DNA of 64,000 bases from Puccinia triticina (lineage: Eukaryota; Basidiomycota; Pucciniomycetes; Pucciniales; Pucciniaceae): positions 6,138,001 to 6,202,000 of the forward strand of contig NC_070565.1 of the NCBI RefSeq assembly GCF_026914185.1, written 5' to 3'. The position numbers were made by a program, and so were the translations under genes. Of the stretch, positions 22,280 through 34,518 are shown piece by piece; within the stretch, counting starts at the first letter, position 1, and each line of letters opens with the position of its first letter. Under the pieces are notes generated by a model. That model was given only the letters and a program-made list of their open reading frames with translations, was not told the origin of the DNA and did not search any database.

Positions 22280-23215
22280 AAAACATCATACTCAGGTCAT
22301 GTAATCCGTTACATGAACCACCCTTACCCAGGACCATGTAATCCGTTACATGGGCCACTCTGACACTTGTCTACCCTTTACATATGCTTTACCTCATCAG
22401 CTGCACTCATTACATTGTGTTATGCATGTGTCATGCAGTGTCATGCACACTAGATGCAGGCTTATGCTGTCTTATGCAGGTGCATGCAGACTAGTGTAAT
22501 AGGGGCTGCAGTTCATGCAGGTGTCAAGCTAGCAAAAACCCCTCATGCAGCTTACACATGACATCATTTGACAGCAGGTGACAGACAGGAGCAGTACAGA
22601 TGATCAGATGACCCAATGACATCACACGTCAATGAGATCATAGGCCAAGCTCAAACCCCTCACCTCCACTTTCTCACCAGCTAAATTCCCTCATCATTAC
22701 ATCATGTGACCTGTCAATTGGGCTAAATTCCCTCATCTAGGCTGTACCACCAGCCAAAATCCCTCATTTGACAGCTCAGGGCAGCTAAAATCCCTCATTC
22801 CCTGGTTCCCCTGGAGCTAAAATCCCTCACTCTTTTCTATTTAAGGAGGCTTTCCTCCCCCCAGTTGTAATTTCTCTCAGCAAACTACTTGCACTCAGCT
22901 TACCCCATAACAGTACAACACTTGCTCACTCTACAGTATTAGCCCCCACTATATTGTGGTTTTACCCTTGTTACATAACAGTTACATACATATCACAACT
23001 CTATTACATCACTCAATCATTGTTAACCCCTCTGTCAGGGTGTTCCACACCCCCCTTTTTGCGGCAACACACGGACCATATCAACTTACGACTCACTCAG
23101 CACCAGCTACATCACCCATATCCCCTAAGCCACTTGTTTGACGTAGGCTATCTTTTGATACACCTCCACTATCACTACATAAACCTTCCAATCATAGATT
23201 GGGGGGGCTTTTTTT
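22280..23215 (+). repeat. LTR-like promoter region with phased AAATCCCTCAT motifs
   Basis: Non-coding DNA organised like a retrotransposon U3 region. It has two copies of the palindrome CATGTAATCCGTTACATG (22298 and 22335), an ATGCAG-rich tract (22420-22560), then five copies of CTAAA(A/T)TCCCTCAT at 22681, 22723, 22754, 22785 and 22817. A TATA-like TATTTAAGG follows at 22838. LTR ends with a target duplication were not located, so solo LTR is an inference. Confidence 0.45.
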
Positions 23216-25758
23216 AGTGTCTAGTGACCCAGGAAAGGCAGAGGTAACCTCATTCATCCCTTTCCGCACTCAGCAAAAGGTTCTCAGGAACACTTTTGAG
23301 CTTTACACCGCTTGCACCAGCCAGACACCCGCCGGGCGGTGCTGGGTGCGGTGTCCGGTGTCTGCTTTGTCTCCAAAACGAGCAGGTACCCGGGTACCTG
23401 TAGCGGTACCCACCTTATACCCCAGGAGCTATGGGGCCTTGAGCGGGGGATTTTTGTTGTAACATCCTGCTTATTCCTGTGCCTGGAGCTCCCAGGCTAC
23501 ATAAATTGCGCGGTGCTCCCGCTGGGCTGCCAATCTATTGACCCAATCTCTGACCTGACAGGTTGGGCGGGTACCTGGATGGGTACCCATGTTTTTTTGC
23601 CCAGAAACTGGACACCCGCAGCGCTGCAGGTACCGCTGGTACCCGCCTCAAGTACCGCCCGCACCAGCCAGACACCGCCAGGCGGTGCCAGGTGCGTTAC
23701 CAAGTGCTTGTCTGAGTGAAAATAACAGGCGGTACCTGGGTACTGCTAGCGGTACCCGGGTGCCAAATGCCATCTTTACAACACCTGACCCTCTCTTCTG
23801 CTGAGCTAGGTGGGCTCCTCTATTTTCCTTCTTTCCTTTCCTTTTCAGTTATTCACAAGTTGTATATAGAGTAGAGAACAAAGACTGTCCCTCTATCTCC
23901 TGCTGAGCTAGCAATATGGTCCTCCATGTTGGTATCAGAACTACTGAGACCCCTGTCTCCCCTGTGCCAGTGCCTCCCGCCTAGTGATGAGCTTTGGCTC
24001 TTACACACATCAATTCAGTCTGGTACTTAAGAATATAGTGGTGTCTCAGACATTCCCTCCCTCTACTAAGAAGCTCTTGTCACTTAACAGGCCTGTCTTG
24101 TTCCCATGTTGATAGTTTCAAAGAAAATTCCTGCCATTGTAAAAGGGATTGCAACCACTTTGGTGGCCAATACACAAATTGGAAGAAATCAATCACTCCC
24201 TGTTTACACAAACATGCACCAAGCCAATAGAAATAAGTAGCAGGAAAATAGTGACACAACAACAGATAGTTTTCAAAGTTCTAAAGGTCAAATGATGATA
24301 TCCACAGTTTGACAGTCTATCCAGAGCTGTGAATTAGGATATCCATGATTGTTTGGTTTCTTAAAAGAACAGTGAAAAATTGAGATGAAGTGTTTGTGTC
24401 AAACTCAAAATTCAAGAAATACATCAAAGCTCAATCTAGAGATGGCCATTAGTACACACTTGGAGGCAATCTTCACCCTTTGGCAGTTAATTATCTGCCC
24501 TTGCAGGTACCCATGGCAACACTTCAAACATGACAGCATAGCAAAAGCACAGTGGATTTGGGCCCACTTTGCTGAAGGTTTTCAAAGTGGTTTATCTGCT
24601 GAATAAAGATTTTTCCCGGGAAACAATGACCAAGTCTCTTTGAGAATGTATATCAATTTGAGTTTTCTTCCAAGTCTACTAGCTCTCCCTTGGCGTTGAT
24701 ATTGAGATTAATGTCCATGGGCTTGTCATTGTGGCTCTGGGTTGGCATACTCCAGTTGGCTGTTGCTTTCCTTGGGCTTGGTTGTGGTTCCATGGTTGTT
24801 GTTGTTCTGGGTGCTTGCCCACTTGAGTCACCAATGAATTCTGCTCCATACCACTACACCACGGAGCGCGCCCAACCGCGGCTCAATGTGGGTTCCGATG
24901 TGGAGGCGACCCCCGCAAACCCGCCCTAAACTTTGGGCGTGCCTCTGAGCGGGAGGTCACAGGACCCGCGGTCGGCACAACCCCTCACGTGGGCCCCACT
25001 TGCAGAGCCCGCGGTTGGAGAGCTGCCAACAGTGGCTCGCCGTGGGGCGCCGGGGTCGGGGTCCGGTGAGCGGTTCAATAATGGCCCGGCAAAAAGTATA
25101 ACTTGCCACTGGGATGGAACCCAGATCAAAACTGCACCTCAAGGAGGAAGGCACTATCAGCCTTGCCAACTCGGACACCACACATTTCTATGGTAGTCCC
25201 GCAGTTTATTATCTAATAAAGACTGTTTTTCTAAGTTTTGTCAGACAAAGTCTGCGGATTTGGACAAGACTCATCCTTTTTTTTTTGTAATTTCTCACTT
25301 ATGCAGCCTTTTTCCAAACATGGAAAGAGGCTCAGAAAATATCTCTTTTTTTTTTAAAAAAAAAAAAAAAAAATTGGTTGGCCTAATGTGGGCTCAACCA
25401 GACATTGGTGCGCTACTCAGCGCTAGCCATGATCGGCTTGGCCCACCCGCTGAGTGAACCGGTTTGGGCTCTTGTCATGCCCAACCAGCTTCCCCCATGG
25501 GCACGCTGATCAGAGCCGGGATGGGTTGGCTGGGTTAGCCATGGCCAACCCATCCGACCCAGTGGTGGCTAAGTTACCACGCCCGCGGTGCTGGATGGGT
25601 TGGGTAAAGGGGGGCCCGACCAATCTTCGACACAATCCAATCCCGCGGTCAAAGTCTGGGCGGGCAGGTTGGTGCCCACCCGGGCCAACCTTTTGCCAAC
25701 CGCGCTGTTGGGCCCACGTCAACCCAAGCTTGAATTCAAGCGGTGGTGTACATTCTGC
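23216..25758. other. Repeat-rich gene-free DNA, GGTACCC-rich block
   Basis: About 23270-23770 is dense in GGTACCC/GGGTACC words with an imperfect inverted pair built on CACCAGCCAGACACC. A hAT-type end (TAGAGATGGCC) sits alone at 24437, as if its element were truncated. The stretch 24860-25750 is GC-rich low-complexity DNA (GGGTTGG, GCCCAACC). Open frames here are compositional, with no family match. Confidence 0.4.
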
Positions 25759-26389
25759 CAACACCGCAAGAGCTACGCTTCGCTACAAAAAGCGGCGCTT
25801 TTGTGTAGCGAAGCGGGGGTACCGCTTTTTCAAATGACAATTAGCGATAGCGCGAGCGGAAGGCCGCTACTTAAAGCGGTAGCAAAGCGCCAGTACCACT
25901 ACTTTAAATATGATTAGCGCGTAGCGCAGCAAAATTTTTTCCGCTTTTGCTAAAGCTGAGTGTAGCGGCGAAATCGGTGCTTTTTGGCGCTATTAGCGCC
26001 TTGTAGCGCCAAAAGCGTAGCGAATGGGGCAGCTTTTCTTGAAAAAGCGTAGCGGGCCAGTCCGCCTTTCTGTGGAAACTGCCTTAGATGAAAATTAATC
26101 ATCAATCCTCCATCAATTATGATGCTGGGGATTGATATTGGAATGTTGCTACAGTAGCGCAGCAAAATCGCTAAAGTAGCGTTTTTTCCGCTACTGTAGC
26201 AATAAGCTTAGCGGAATTCCGCTATTCACCGCTGAAAATAGCTCGCTATTTTTGCGGATCTTTTCTGCATGAAAAAAAAAGCAAAAAGCGTAGCGCCCAG
26301 TCCGCTACTAAAAGTGTCAGCCTACGTGATGCCAAGGATATTATCCTTCTAGCTACACGTGGTGCAAAGCAAAAGATTAGAGTTATAAA

Positions 26390-27480
26390 ACTCTAAGACA
26401 AGGGTATAAGGGTTAATTCCAACGTAATTGTTGGGAATTATGGCATAAGAATAAGGCAATTTGGGCCAATTTGGGCCAATTTGACGTAATAAAATGAATA
26501 TAATTAATTTTAAGAGGGGCCTGATAAATCAGGGGTGTTTAATCCCTCTAGAATGAAGAACTGGGGCCTGTGAACAGGGGTGTTTCAAATCCCAGAAAGA
26601 AATAGCGGAGAATCTCAAGAGAAGGGGCTTAAACTTACTAGTATAAGACCCTAGGGGCACTTGAGGTTCTTCAGGCGTGAAGTTGGGCAGTTGGAGGCGC
26701 TCAGAAGAGTTAATCTTGAGGGCAGGGTGGTTACTGGACAGCTTCAGGGCGGAAATTGGGGCTAAAAATCACGAAAGTAGGTATTTTACCTGGCAAATCA
26801 CAGGCTAAGGAGGCTGTTGAAGGCGGGTAAAATTCTAGTAGGTAGTAGGTAATGTAAAGCTGGGGAATCTCCTTTTGGGCGGAGAAAGGGCCCTTTTTAT
26901 AGCCTAGGCAGGCCTCCAGGGGCGCCCAGGGGACAGGGGGACACTTGTGAGCGCATTCTGAGGCAATTTGGTTGCGCTAGAAGGCGCTGTAGGTCGTGGA
27001 ACCTTGGGGCTTGGATACAAGGGTTGCCAAGAGCCTTTTACAGAGGTTCTGCGTGTTTTTACACATGCCTTACACGTCATGGGGGCTGGTTTGGGGGTTC
27101 TGTGACGCTCATTTCCGTGGAAATGTGCCACAGAAGGTACTAGAACTGGCTTCTGTGTATTTGTACACTTGCAAGCAGTGCTTCATACATGTTCTGGAGG
27201 CGCTTATTAAGTGCTCCAGTTCATTTGACCCCTTCTACATATTTACTACAGTTGTAATTTACACGTAGTGAGGCTTGGGAGAAGCTGGGGCGCTTTCTAG
27301 TGTCACCTGTGCACGTTGCAAGAGCCTTTTTCCATCTAGAATGTTTTGATATTGAATTACGTGGTAATTACATCTTGTTTGGTGATTAATTTACATGTGT
27401 ACAAGACATATAACACATGTAATATTGCTATTGGGGCGTATTCTAGCCCATTCTTACTTACTGGTAACCTGAGCGCTTTG
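26390..27480 (-). repeat. LTR-like block with minus-strand TATA box
   Basis: Long G-rich non-coding stretch whose minus strand carries GGCTATAAAAAGGGCCC near 26890-26905. The arrangement resembles the block around 500-1250. No TG...CA ends with a duplication were found, so boundaries are approximate. Confidence 0.35.
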
Positions 27481-27937
27481 GTTGCGGGCTAGTTTATGCA
27501 TTATGCATATATGTACACTAGGAGCGCGGGCTTGAGCTCTAGGCAACAGAGCACGCGGGCTTGGGTGCGCCACGCAACAAACAAAGCCATCTTTTAAACT
27601 ATACACAACACCTCAGTTACTTCACTGAAAATGGGTGTAAATGTATGTACTTACATATATATGTGCATACAAGTGCATCCACGCGGGGCATGATGCACTT
27701 GCGCAAACTTTGAAGTTAGTTTACACAAGGAAGGGATAATAATTAAAAGTACTTGTAAGTGAGGTACCCTAGGTTATTTTACCCGTAGAATAAGAATCTT
27801 CTATAGGTTTTTACATATTAATTACATAAAGCTGAGTAATTAATTATTTATATATGTGTTTAATGTTTTTGCGTAGTTTTACATATGTAAGAGTAATAAT
27901 GTCTCTTTCATATGTAAAACTACTTTTTATATTTTTA

Positions 27938-28820
27938 GGGGCAGGCTAAATCCACACCAAAAAATTACTTCATCCACTCCAAAAATGCAGTGAACAGTAG
28001 TCCACTCCGACTTTCATTGGAGTGAACCATAGCCTACTCCAAATTTTGTTGGAGTGAACAAGATTACACTCCAAAAAAGCCTGTTTTTTGGAGTGTACCC
28101 ATGATGCACTCCAAAAATTTTGGAGTGAACCCAATTCCAATCCAAAAATATTTTTTCAAGGGAGATTTTTTCATATTTTTTTTTGGAGTTCACAGATGTT
28201 TACTCCAAATTTATTGGAGTGGATTAAGGCTTCTCAAATTTAAAAAAAATGCAATTTGGAATCTGTATAATTGAAACTTGTAACTTTGAACAATGTATAT
28301 TCCAAGTTCTTGGGATGCAGTACCAGGAAAACTTTATGGCAGTAGTATGCAGGTTACATGAATCAACCTAATTGAATCCCCCCTAATTTATTTCTGGTGA
28401 AGGTTTTAGTCATTGTAGAAACTGAAAGAATTGTACATACATCATTTTAGATGTATTTTAAATACACATATGATGCTGACATAAGGTTTTGTTCCTCTTT
28501 GAGAACCCTGAATTCTTTCACTAGAATATTGTGGAAAACCACTCCAATAAATTTGGAGTGAACGTCTGTGCACTCCAAAAAAATGCATCATTTTACTTTG
28601 GAAAAAATATTTTTGGAGTGGAATTGGGTTCACTCCAAAATTTTTGGAGTGCATCATGGGTACACTCCAAAAAACAGGCTTTTTTGGAGTGTAATTTTGT
28701 TCACTCCAACAAAATTTGGAGTAGACTATGGTTCACTCCAATGAAAGTTGGAGTGGACTACTGTTCACTCCATTTTTGGAGTGGATGAAGTAATTTTTTG
28801 GTGTGGATTTAGCCTGCCCC
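27938..28820 (+). mobile_element. 883-bp foldback element, ~215-bp TIRs, 8-bp TSD TATTTTTA
   Basis: Arms of roughly 215 bp (27938-28155 and about 28605-28820) are near-perfect inverted copies beginning GGGGCAGGCTAAATCCACAC. The target duplication TATTTTTA is exact on both sides (27930-27937, 28821-28828), which fits a hAT-type insertion. The arms themselves are made of short inverted words (CACTCCAAA / TTTGGAGTG), so each arm can also fold on itself. The roughly 450-bp middle has no coding capacity. Confidence 0.88.
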
Positions 28821-28953
28821 TATTTTTATTTGTCACGGTAGCTCTGCCATAGTAGCCAGCTGACAAAAAGCACAGCAAAGTGTGACCCAAATCGCTACGC
28901 TTTTGCTACGCTTACCGCTTTGCGTAGCGTAGCTCTTGCGGTGTTGATTCTGC

Positions 28954-29320
28954 TAATCTTCAGAGCTCTGCAATGAGCCTGATCTTTAGAGTAATATTCC
29001 ACAAGCAAAGTTGTAACTGTTGTGACCAAGGTCACAGGTATTTACTCAGCTGTGGCCCAGCCACCCGGAGGAGTGTACATCAGCCTCCTCTGGGCCCCAC
29101 CATTAGCAATCCATAGGGTTTACCACATACATGCTCATATAGTAACCGCTTTTCTTTGCTTCAAAAAGCATGACCTTAGCAAAGCACAGTGGGGGGCTGC
29201 TACATGCCCATCCCACAAAGTGTTAGTTCAAGTGAATTCCTGTTGCATGCAGCAAAGTCGCGCTTCTCATCCCGCCCAAAAAGAAAAAGCAAAGCTCAAA
29301 TATTGTGCTAATGCTGTAAG
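28954..29320. other. Gene-free spacer
   Basis: No gene or RNA visible; the open frame here has no coding character. Confidence 0.35.
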
Positions 29321-29406
29321 CTAAGTGCAGCACTCCTAAGTTGCTGTGTACTGCGCTTCCGCGCTAAGTGCAGCACTCCTAAGTTGCTGTGTACTGCGCT
29401 TCCGCG
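29321..29406 (+). repeat. Two tandem 43-bp repeats
   Basis: The 43-bp unit beginning CTAAGTGCAGCACTCCTAAG is repeated twice without a mismatch, so the duplication is recent. Confidence 0.9.
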
Positions 29407-30366
29407 CTTTTTCACACTTTCACACTTGTTCACACTGTGAAACTCCTACCATGCCAGGAGGTAGGCAGACCGTCAAGGGGATATGTGCATTTGAGGCTGC
29501 CCTTGTGGGTGGTCCAGAATGATTCATGGATCAGAAAGTGATAGTGTTGGGGGGCAGGGATTTTTGAGAGACAACGGGATGGAATACCGTTGGCAGTGGT
29601 TATTTGATTGAGAATTGGATGATGATAAAGATAAGGATAAGGAATAGTGCCAGCGGGTCAGAAAGGGGTGATGGAATTTCTTGTGGATCAGAGCAATTCC
29701 CATGCTGTCCCATCCTCCAAGTTCAAACTTGAACTTGGACTCTGGGGAGTGACATGTCACAGGACATGTCATCACATTGCCAACTAAACACATCAAACAG
29801 AAAGAGAGGAAAAAAGAAGAAAAAACCACAACAGTCAAGTAGAAAAAAAACACAATAAGAAAGAAAGAAAGCGAAGAAACAGAAAGAAAAAAGCAAAAGA
29901 AACATCAAAGACAAAACCCACAATTACATTGTGTTAGGACCAAGAAACATGAAAAGGATGATCATAATGAAATAGAAGGAAAGGTATCTTGAGGATGAAT
30001 CTTGAGGTATCTTGAGAATGAGGAGCTTGAGAATCCTTGAGGATGAAGGGTCTTGCTGGTGAGATTGCTGAACTTGCCAAATAGATGATTTTGATGCTCT
30101 TGTGGGCCTCTACCGGTTTGATCACCACAACACTCTTTCAGCCCAATACAAACAATTGAATTTTTTATCAGCAGCCACATGTGGCTCAGGAACTCTTCCA
30201 AGCGAAGTTGGACACTTTGCCAACTGTCAATCCATGATGAACACTGCTGCAAGTAGTAAAATGGTCAACAGGTACAAAAGAAATCCAGCCAGAAAATCTA
30301 AAGAAATCCTGGTGTAGCCCCTTTTCCCTTCTTTGTTTTATTGAGATAATACACGTGCAATCAATA
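29407..30366. other. Gene-free, purine-rich tract
   Basis: No gene is supportable. Around 29800-29920 there is a strongly purine-rich (A/G) tract; the open frames opposite it are low-complexity Phe/Leu/Ser strings. Confidence 0.4.
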
Positions 30367-30589
30367 GGGGGTTTCAAAGTTGGCCAGATGCAACTTGCAT
30401 GCACTTTTGCAAGTTGGCTTTCAAGTTCAATCTTGAACACTGAGTTGCAAAAGTGCATGCAAGCCACACTGTACTACACCCCCTAAGCCTGCTTGAATTT
30501 TTTTGTTGAAATTTGGTGTTCAACAAAAGCCTTGAAAACCAACTTGCAAAAGTGCATGCAATTTGTGCATGGCCAACTTTGAATCCCCC
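30367..30589 (+). mobile_element. 223-bp MITE with TA duplication
   Basis: TIRs GGGGGTTTCAAAGTTGGCCA and GGCCAACTTTGAATCCCCC with TA on each side (30365-30366, 30590-30591). Inside, a second inverted pair (TTGCATGCACTTTTGCAA and complement) makes the element fold on itself. TA target use fits a Tc1/mariner-dependent MITE. Confidence 0.7.
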
Positions 30590-33492
30590 TAATAAATGCT
30601 CACTTACAGAATCTATACATGCTCAAGCTGAATACACACTGTATTATAAACACAATCAAGCTGTATACACGCTCAATACAAGTAGTTTTGATACTTTTGA
30701 TGAAAAAACTTGCTTTTATCCCTCCCCTCCCCCAAGAAAGGAATCAGGGAATAGACTCAAAAGCTAAGCGGAACTCAGAAAAGAAGCAGGATCAGGATCA
30801 ATAATGCTCATAAAAGTGATGGTAGTGTCCTTGTATCACGATTAAAATTGCATGGGGAAATCATTCAATCTCAGGCAGAGTTTGAACTATAGTCTAGCAT
30901 GAGTGGTGTGCGCCTGACCCCTGTGTCCAACACACGTCTGCCGCTAAGAAACAACAACTGTTGGTAAACCATCAGAACAACCAACACAACAAGCGCACAA
31001 AAGTCTGCAACAAAACAGAAACAAGAGAGCAGAACTCCCAAAGCCAGGGTAGTCTGAAGGAAAGAAACTGCCATAATTGGCTGGGCTGATGTTATCCCAG
31101 TTAAACTGGGATGACTTCAACCCAGCCAAATATGCTGGCAGTGAAAAGTATGAGAAACAATGAACAGATTAATAGAGAAAAAGGGAAACATAACCACTGT
31201 GGTAAGCCAATCCTGAATATGGCACCAAAATCAAAGCTTTCCTCCCCTCAATATAACTCACTCTGAACTACTCAAGGCACCACCTCCCTCAAGAATCAAG
31301 GCCAGGACAACTCACACCCAAGGACAGGCCCCCATTATTTCCTTCCTTTGTTTTCTCCACCTTCTGGATACCCACCTACACCATATCAATATTCCTCAAG
31401 CACCCAGCTAGGCACAAGTGGGAGAAAGTCACCCATCAGATAGAGTCAGACTATTAGAAAAGACCCTGGATATTCATCATCTTTTACTCCCTTCCCAATC
31501 CAGCATAACAACCCTATGTTGGAATTGGCCACACATGTAATAACCATGGAGATCCCATCTTGGTTACCCCTTGTCCCCTTTGGTTTCAGTCCTTCCCTTT
31601 TCAGCCTCTCATGTAATATGTAGTTTTTTTTCTTCTGATGTTTCATTGTCTCTTTTTCTCTCCACACTCAGCCTCTTTCCAGAACTTTCCATCCCCATAA
31701 CATCTTCAGACTCAGCCCCTTGACTGAGAATTTTCACTTTTTCACCTTTTCTTCCAACCACAACTCAGCCCCATAATATTTTGTATATGGTCTGCCCTCT
31801 TTGGCCCTGCCTTTTGTTCCCCATCAAATCCTGCCCCAGAAAGTCAGCTAACTGTTCACCATTCATTAGCCTTGCTTATGCCAATAAATCAGATTGGACA
31901 AGCTAGATATTCAGTATACAACTATTGGATTAGATTAGTAGACAAGTAAATACCTTTTAAGACATACCTCAAGAATCACCATAGCCACACCTTTCCTTAA
32001 GATTCCATACTCTTACATTCTTTTTCTTGTTCCCCTGAGAGACAGTTCTTCAAGCACCAAATCCCTCTCAAGCTCTATTCTTCCCTCAGAGTAGTTCCCA
32101 ACCAGAGAAAAGAACCAAAAGGGAAAGAGTTCCAAAGGAATGTAATGAAGCTGAAACTGAATTGGCAGAGGTGGAGGTCAAACCTTGGATATCTCTGTCG
32201 AGGCGGAGTTGGAGCTTGAGGTCTCAATCCCAAAACTTCTTGAGTGCAGGTCTGCTAGTCCTTCACCAAATCCAGTCTGAACACCACAGGGTGCAACAGT
32301 CCGCAACCAAACAACAACTAGAGTATGGAACTCCCTAAGCAGAGGTAGTCTGCAGAACAGAGACATCAGAAACAATGAGGGGAGTGAGAGAGAAAAGGAA
32401 ACATAACAGGAGAAGAAAACCAAAATAGTGTAATGAAACTGAACCTGAATTGGTGGAGGCGGATCCCAAACCTTGAATATCTTTGCGGAGGCTGAGCTAG
32501 AGATCCCAATCCTGAAATGTTTTGAGTGTGGGTCCGCTAGTCCGGTGCCAACTCTGGCTTTCCGCCAGGTAGCAAAAATCCTAGCTTAACAAAGCCACTC
32601 AAACAGAGGTCTGGGGGACCCGCGCGGAGCGCTCTCCGTACTCACACTTTTTTTGTCACTCACACGGTGCATCAAGACCAACTTCCCCTAGAACGTGCTC
32701 AGTTGGTTTTGAATGTGGCAGACCTACCTCCAAATCCCTTGGTTTTGGGCAACATTTTTTATCTCTCTTGACTGCACGCATGAAAATTGAAGATTTAGGG
32801 ATTTTGAGACAAAAGTTCCCTCCATGTTGATGTTCCAGGAAGAAAGTGGCCCCATCAAACTGTGTCCATAGAGACCACAGCAGTGTATGATTCAGCCTTC
32901 TTTTGGCGCCCATTTGGATGTGTCTTTGGAGTAATGACTTAAAGGTGTTCAATAACACATTTAGATTTTGAGGTCTACCTCACAGCATCAGATGTCCTAC
33001 ATGCACTACACTCCACTTCCAACATCATTTTTGCTCCGACATCAGATTATGGTCAGGCTGACCAGTGTGGTGTTCAGACTGGTACCTGCTGCTCGACAAA
33101 TGGAAAGGGCGGCCGGAAGGGAGATGTTTAAAGGGGTCGTTGACCACTTTTCGGGCCAAGTTTGATAAGGTTTGGCTGGCTGGCTGGGGTGAAAGGACCG
33201 CCGTGACCGGTGAGCCTGATGAGGATGAAAAAGTGTGCAAGGCATGTGAAATTTTGGCAGTAGGTTTGGTGGAGCCTGATGATTTTGCGTAGGTGTGCTG
33301 CAACTCTGTAACGTGGAGGTAGTCATAACTAAGAAATCCAGGTTTGATGGCTATGAAATGTACATCCAAGCTTAGATAATCCGCACCCCCTTTTGCCATC
33401 CTTTTTTTAGAATCTCCGGGACAGAGGGGGGAAGGGAGAGTGTCATTATACAGAAAAGCAAGTACAGATATATTAGGAAAAACGGAGGGTAG
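30590..33492. other. Gene-free repeat-rich DNA, pair of ~145-bp diverged direct repeats
   Basis: No gene. A small hairpin with CAGCATATTTGGCTGGGTT-type ends (31067-31141) is related to the MITE at 50157-50347. Two diverged direct repeats, about 32137-32285 and about 32427-32570 (shared AATGAA-CTGAA and GGTC(T/C)GCTAGTCC words), lie about 290 bp apart. The words GGCAGAGTTTGAACTATAGTC near 30890 are tRNA-B-box-like on the minus strand and may mark SINE debris. Confidence 0.4.
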
Positions 33493-34518
33493 TTAAGCGG
33501 CATGATTATCGGGAAAAGAGGGATGAGGAGGAGCGGGATTGAGAGAATAAGAAGGATGCAGAGAGGCCTGCTGATCAGTGGGGTCGTGTTCGGAGCCGAG
33601 ATGGTCTTCTTCGCCGAGTGCATCTTCCATCTCTTCGTCATCCTGCTCGCCCTCTGCGTCCTCGGCCTCTTCGTTCGGATCCTGATCGGGGCGGTTCTGA
33701 GGCTCAGCTTGATAGTGTGAGTGGGGGGCGAAGTCGTGGCGTTGGACAGTCCCTTGGGAGGCATAGATCTGTTCCTGTTCTTCCTCGTCTTCTTCCTCAG
33801 CTTCAGCATCTTCATCCTGCTCTTCCCGTTCCTCCTCCTCTCTCCTCCTCTTTAGTCCACCCTGCTCCGACGACGACGAAGGAGAGGCCGAATCTGCCCT
33901 CTTGATTCCTGTGCCTTGCATCAATCCCTCGTCGGATTCATACATGAACCCGTTCGTGTTTTCTTGGTACTTCCGCAGTCGCTTTAGTTCAGCGTCCGTC
34001 TCTTCTTCTGGCTCGAATCCTTCCTTTATTGGTATTCGTGACCGAATCAGCTCGATTTGATCTAAAATCAAGCTATTTTTTTTGTTTCATTTCGTTACAA
34101 ACAAGCAAGCAACATTGAGTCGAAGATTGGGTAAGTCGCGCCGACACGGAGAAGAAAAAACCGGTGGTTGTCAGTGCAAGTTTCTAGACGAGTTTTCTTG
34201 GCTGATATGAAGAGAGGAGACTCAACTCGCACTCCATCCTTAACTTGAATTCCTTGGCTTGTTTTTCGGAAAGATCATGAAACAGAGATTCTTTTAGATT
34301 AGTGACCTGATAAAACTGGGATTTCAAGTCATTGTCTAAACCACGTGTCGGAAAGATACATGTCAGTATGATCAGCACCATCTGCGAACAAGACAGGCGG
34401 AATGTTTCCTCGTTTGGCCTGGAGGAAATAACTAACACTCGAGTTTGATTTTTATCCGATTGGCGAACGAAGGTTTAGGAGGGGCAGGAGGCAAGCCAAC
34501 CTGGCTGCTATCGTCCAT
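33493..34518 (-). CDS. Coiled-coil protein with acidic tail, perhaps INO80-complex subunit, 256 aa
   Basis: Proposed exons: 34437-34518, 34227-34335, 33493-34072 (771 nt including stop). The first exon starts MDDSSQVGLPPAPPKPSF. The first intron ends at TTTAG after a CTGATCATACTGAC branch-like stretch; the second uses a weak GTTGAG donor. The spliced N-terminal 80 residues form a coiled coil (YNDLKSQFYQVTNLKESLF, then a helix running into LILDQIELIRSRIP). This heptad pattern, closing with a Leu-Leu-Asp-type motif, resembles the INO80F/Ies3-like subunits of chromatin remodelers; that is a weak inference from pattern. The C-terminal half is Ser-rich, has a basic KRRR cluster and is then strongly Glu/Asp-rich, as in many nuclear proteins. 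There is no signal peptide. Confidence 0.5.

Larger units (their letters stand above)
25759..28946 (+). mobile_element. 3.19-kb TIR element with 7-bp TSD ATTCTGC
   Basis: Both ends carry the inverted repeat CAACACCGCAAGAGCTACGCT. ATTCTGC flanks both sides exactly (25752-25758 and 28947-28953). The subterminal DNA is built from TAGCG/GCTACGC words (25775-26330 and 28870-28940), the same vocabulary as the 48106-48540 element. No transposase is encoded. The inside contains an LTR-like block with a minus-strand TATA (about 26390-27480; TATAAAAAGGGCCC near 26890-26905) and the foldback element at 27938-28820, so it has received later insertions. Confidence 0.75.

Noticed and set aside
23312..23719. 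135-codon frame in GGTACC-rich DNA
   Set aside because: Frame comes from repeated GGTACCC words; antisense also open, no motif.
30890..30970. tRNA-like string with B-box on the minus strand
   Set aside because: A box does not match and no cloverleaf forms; kept only as possible SINE debris.
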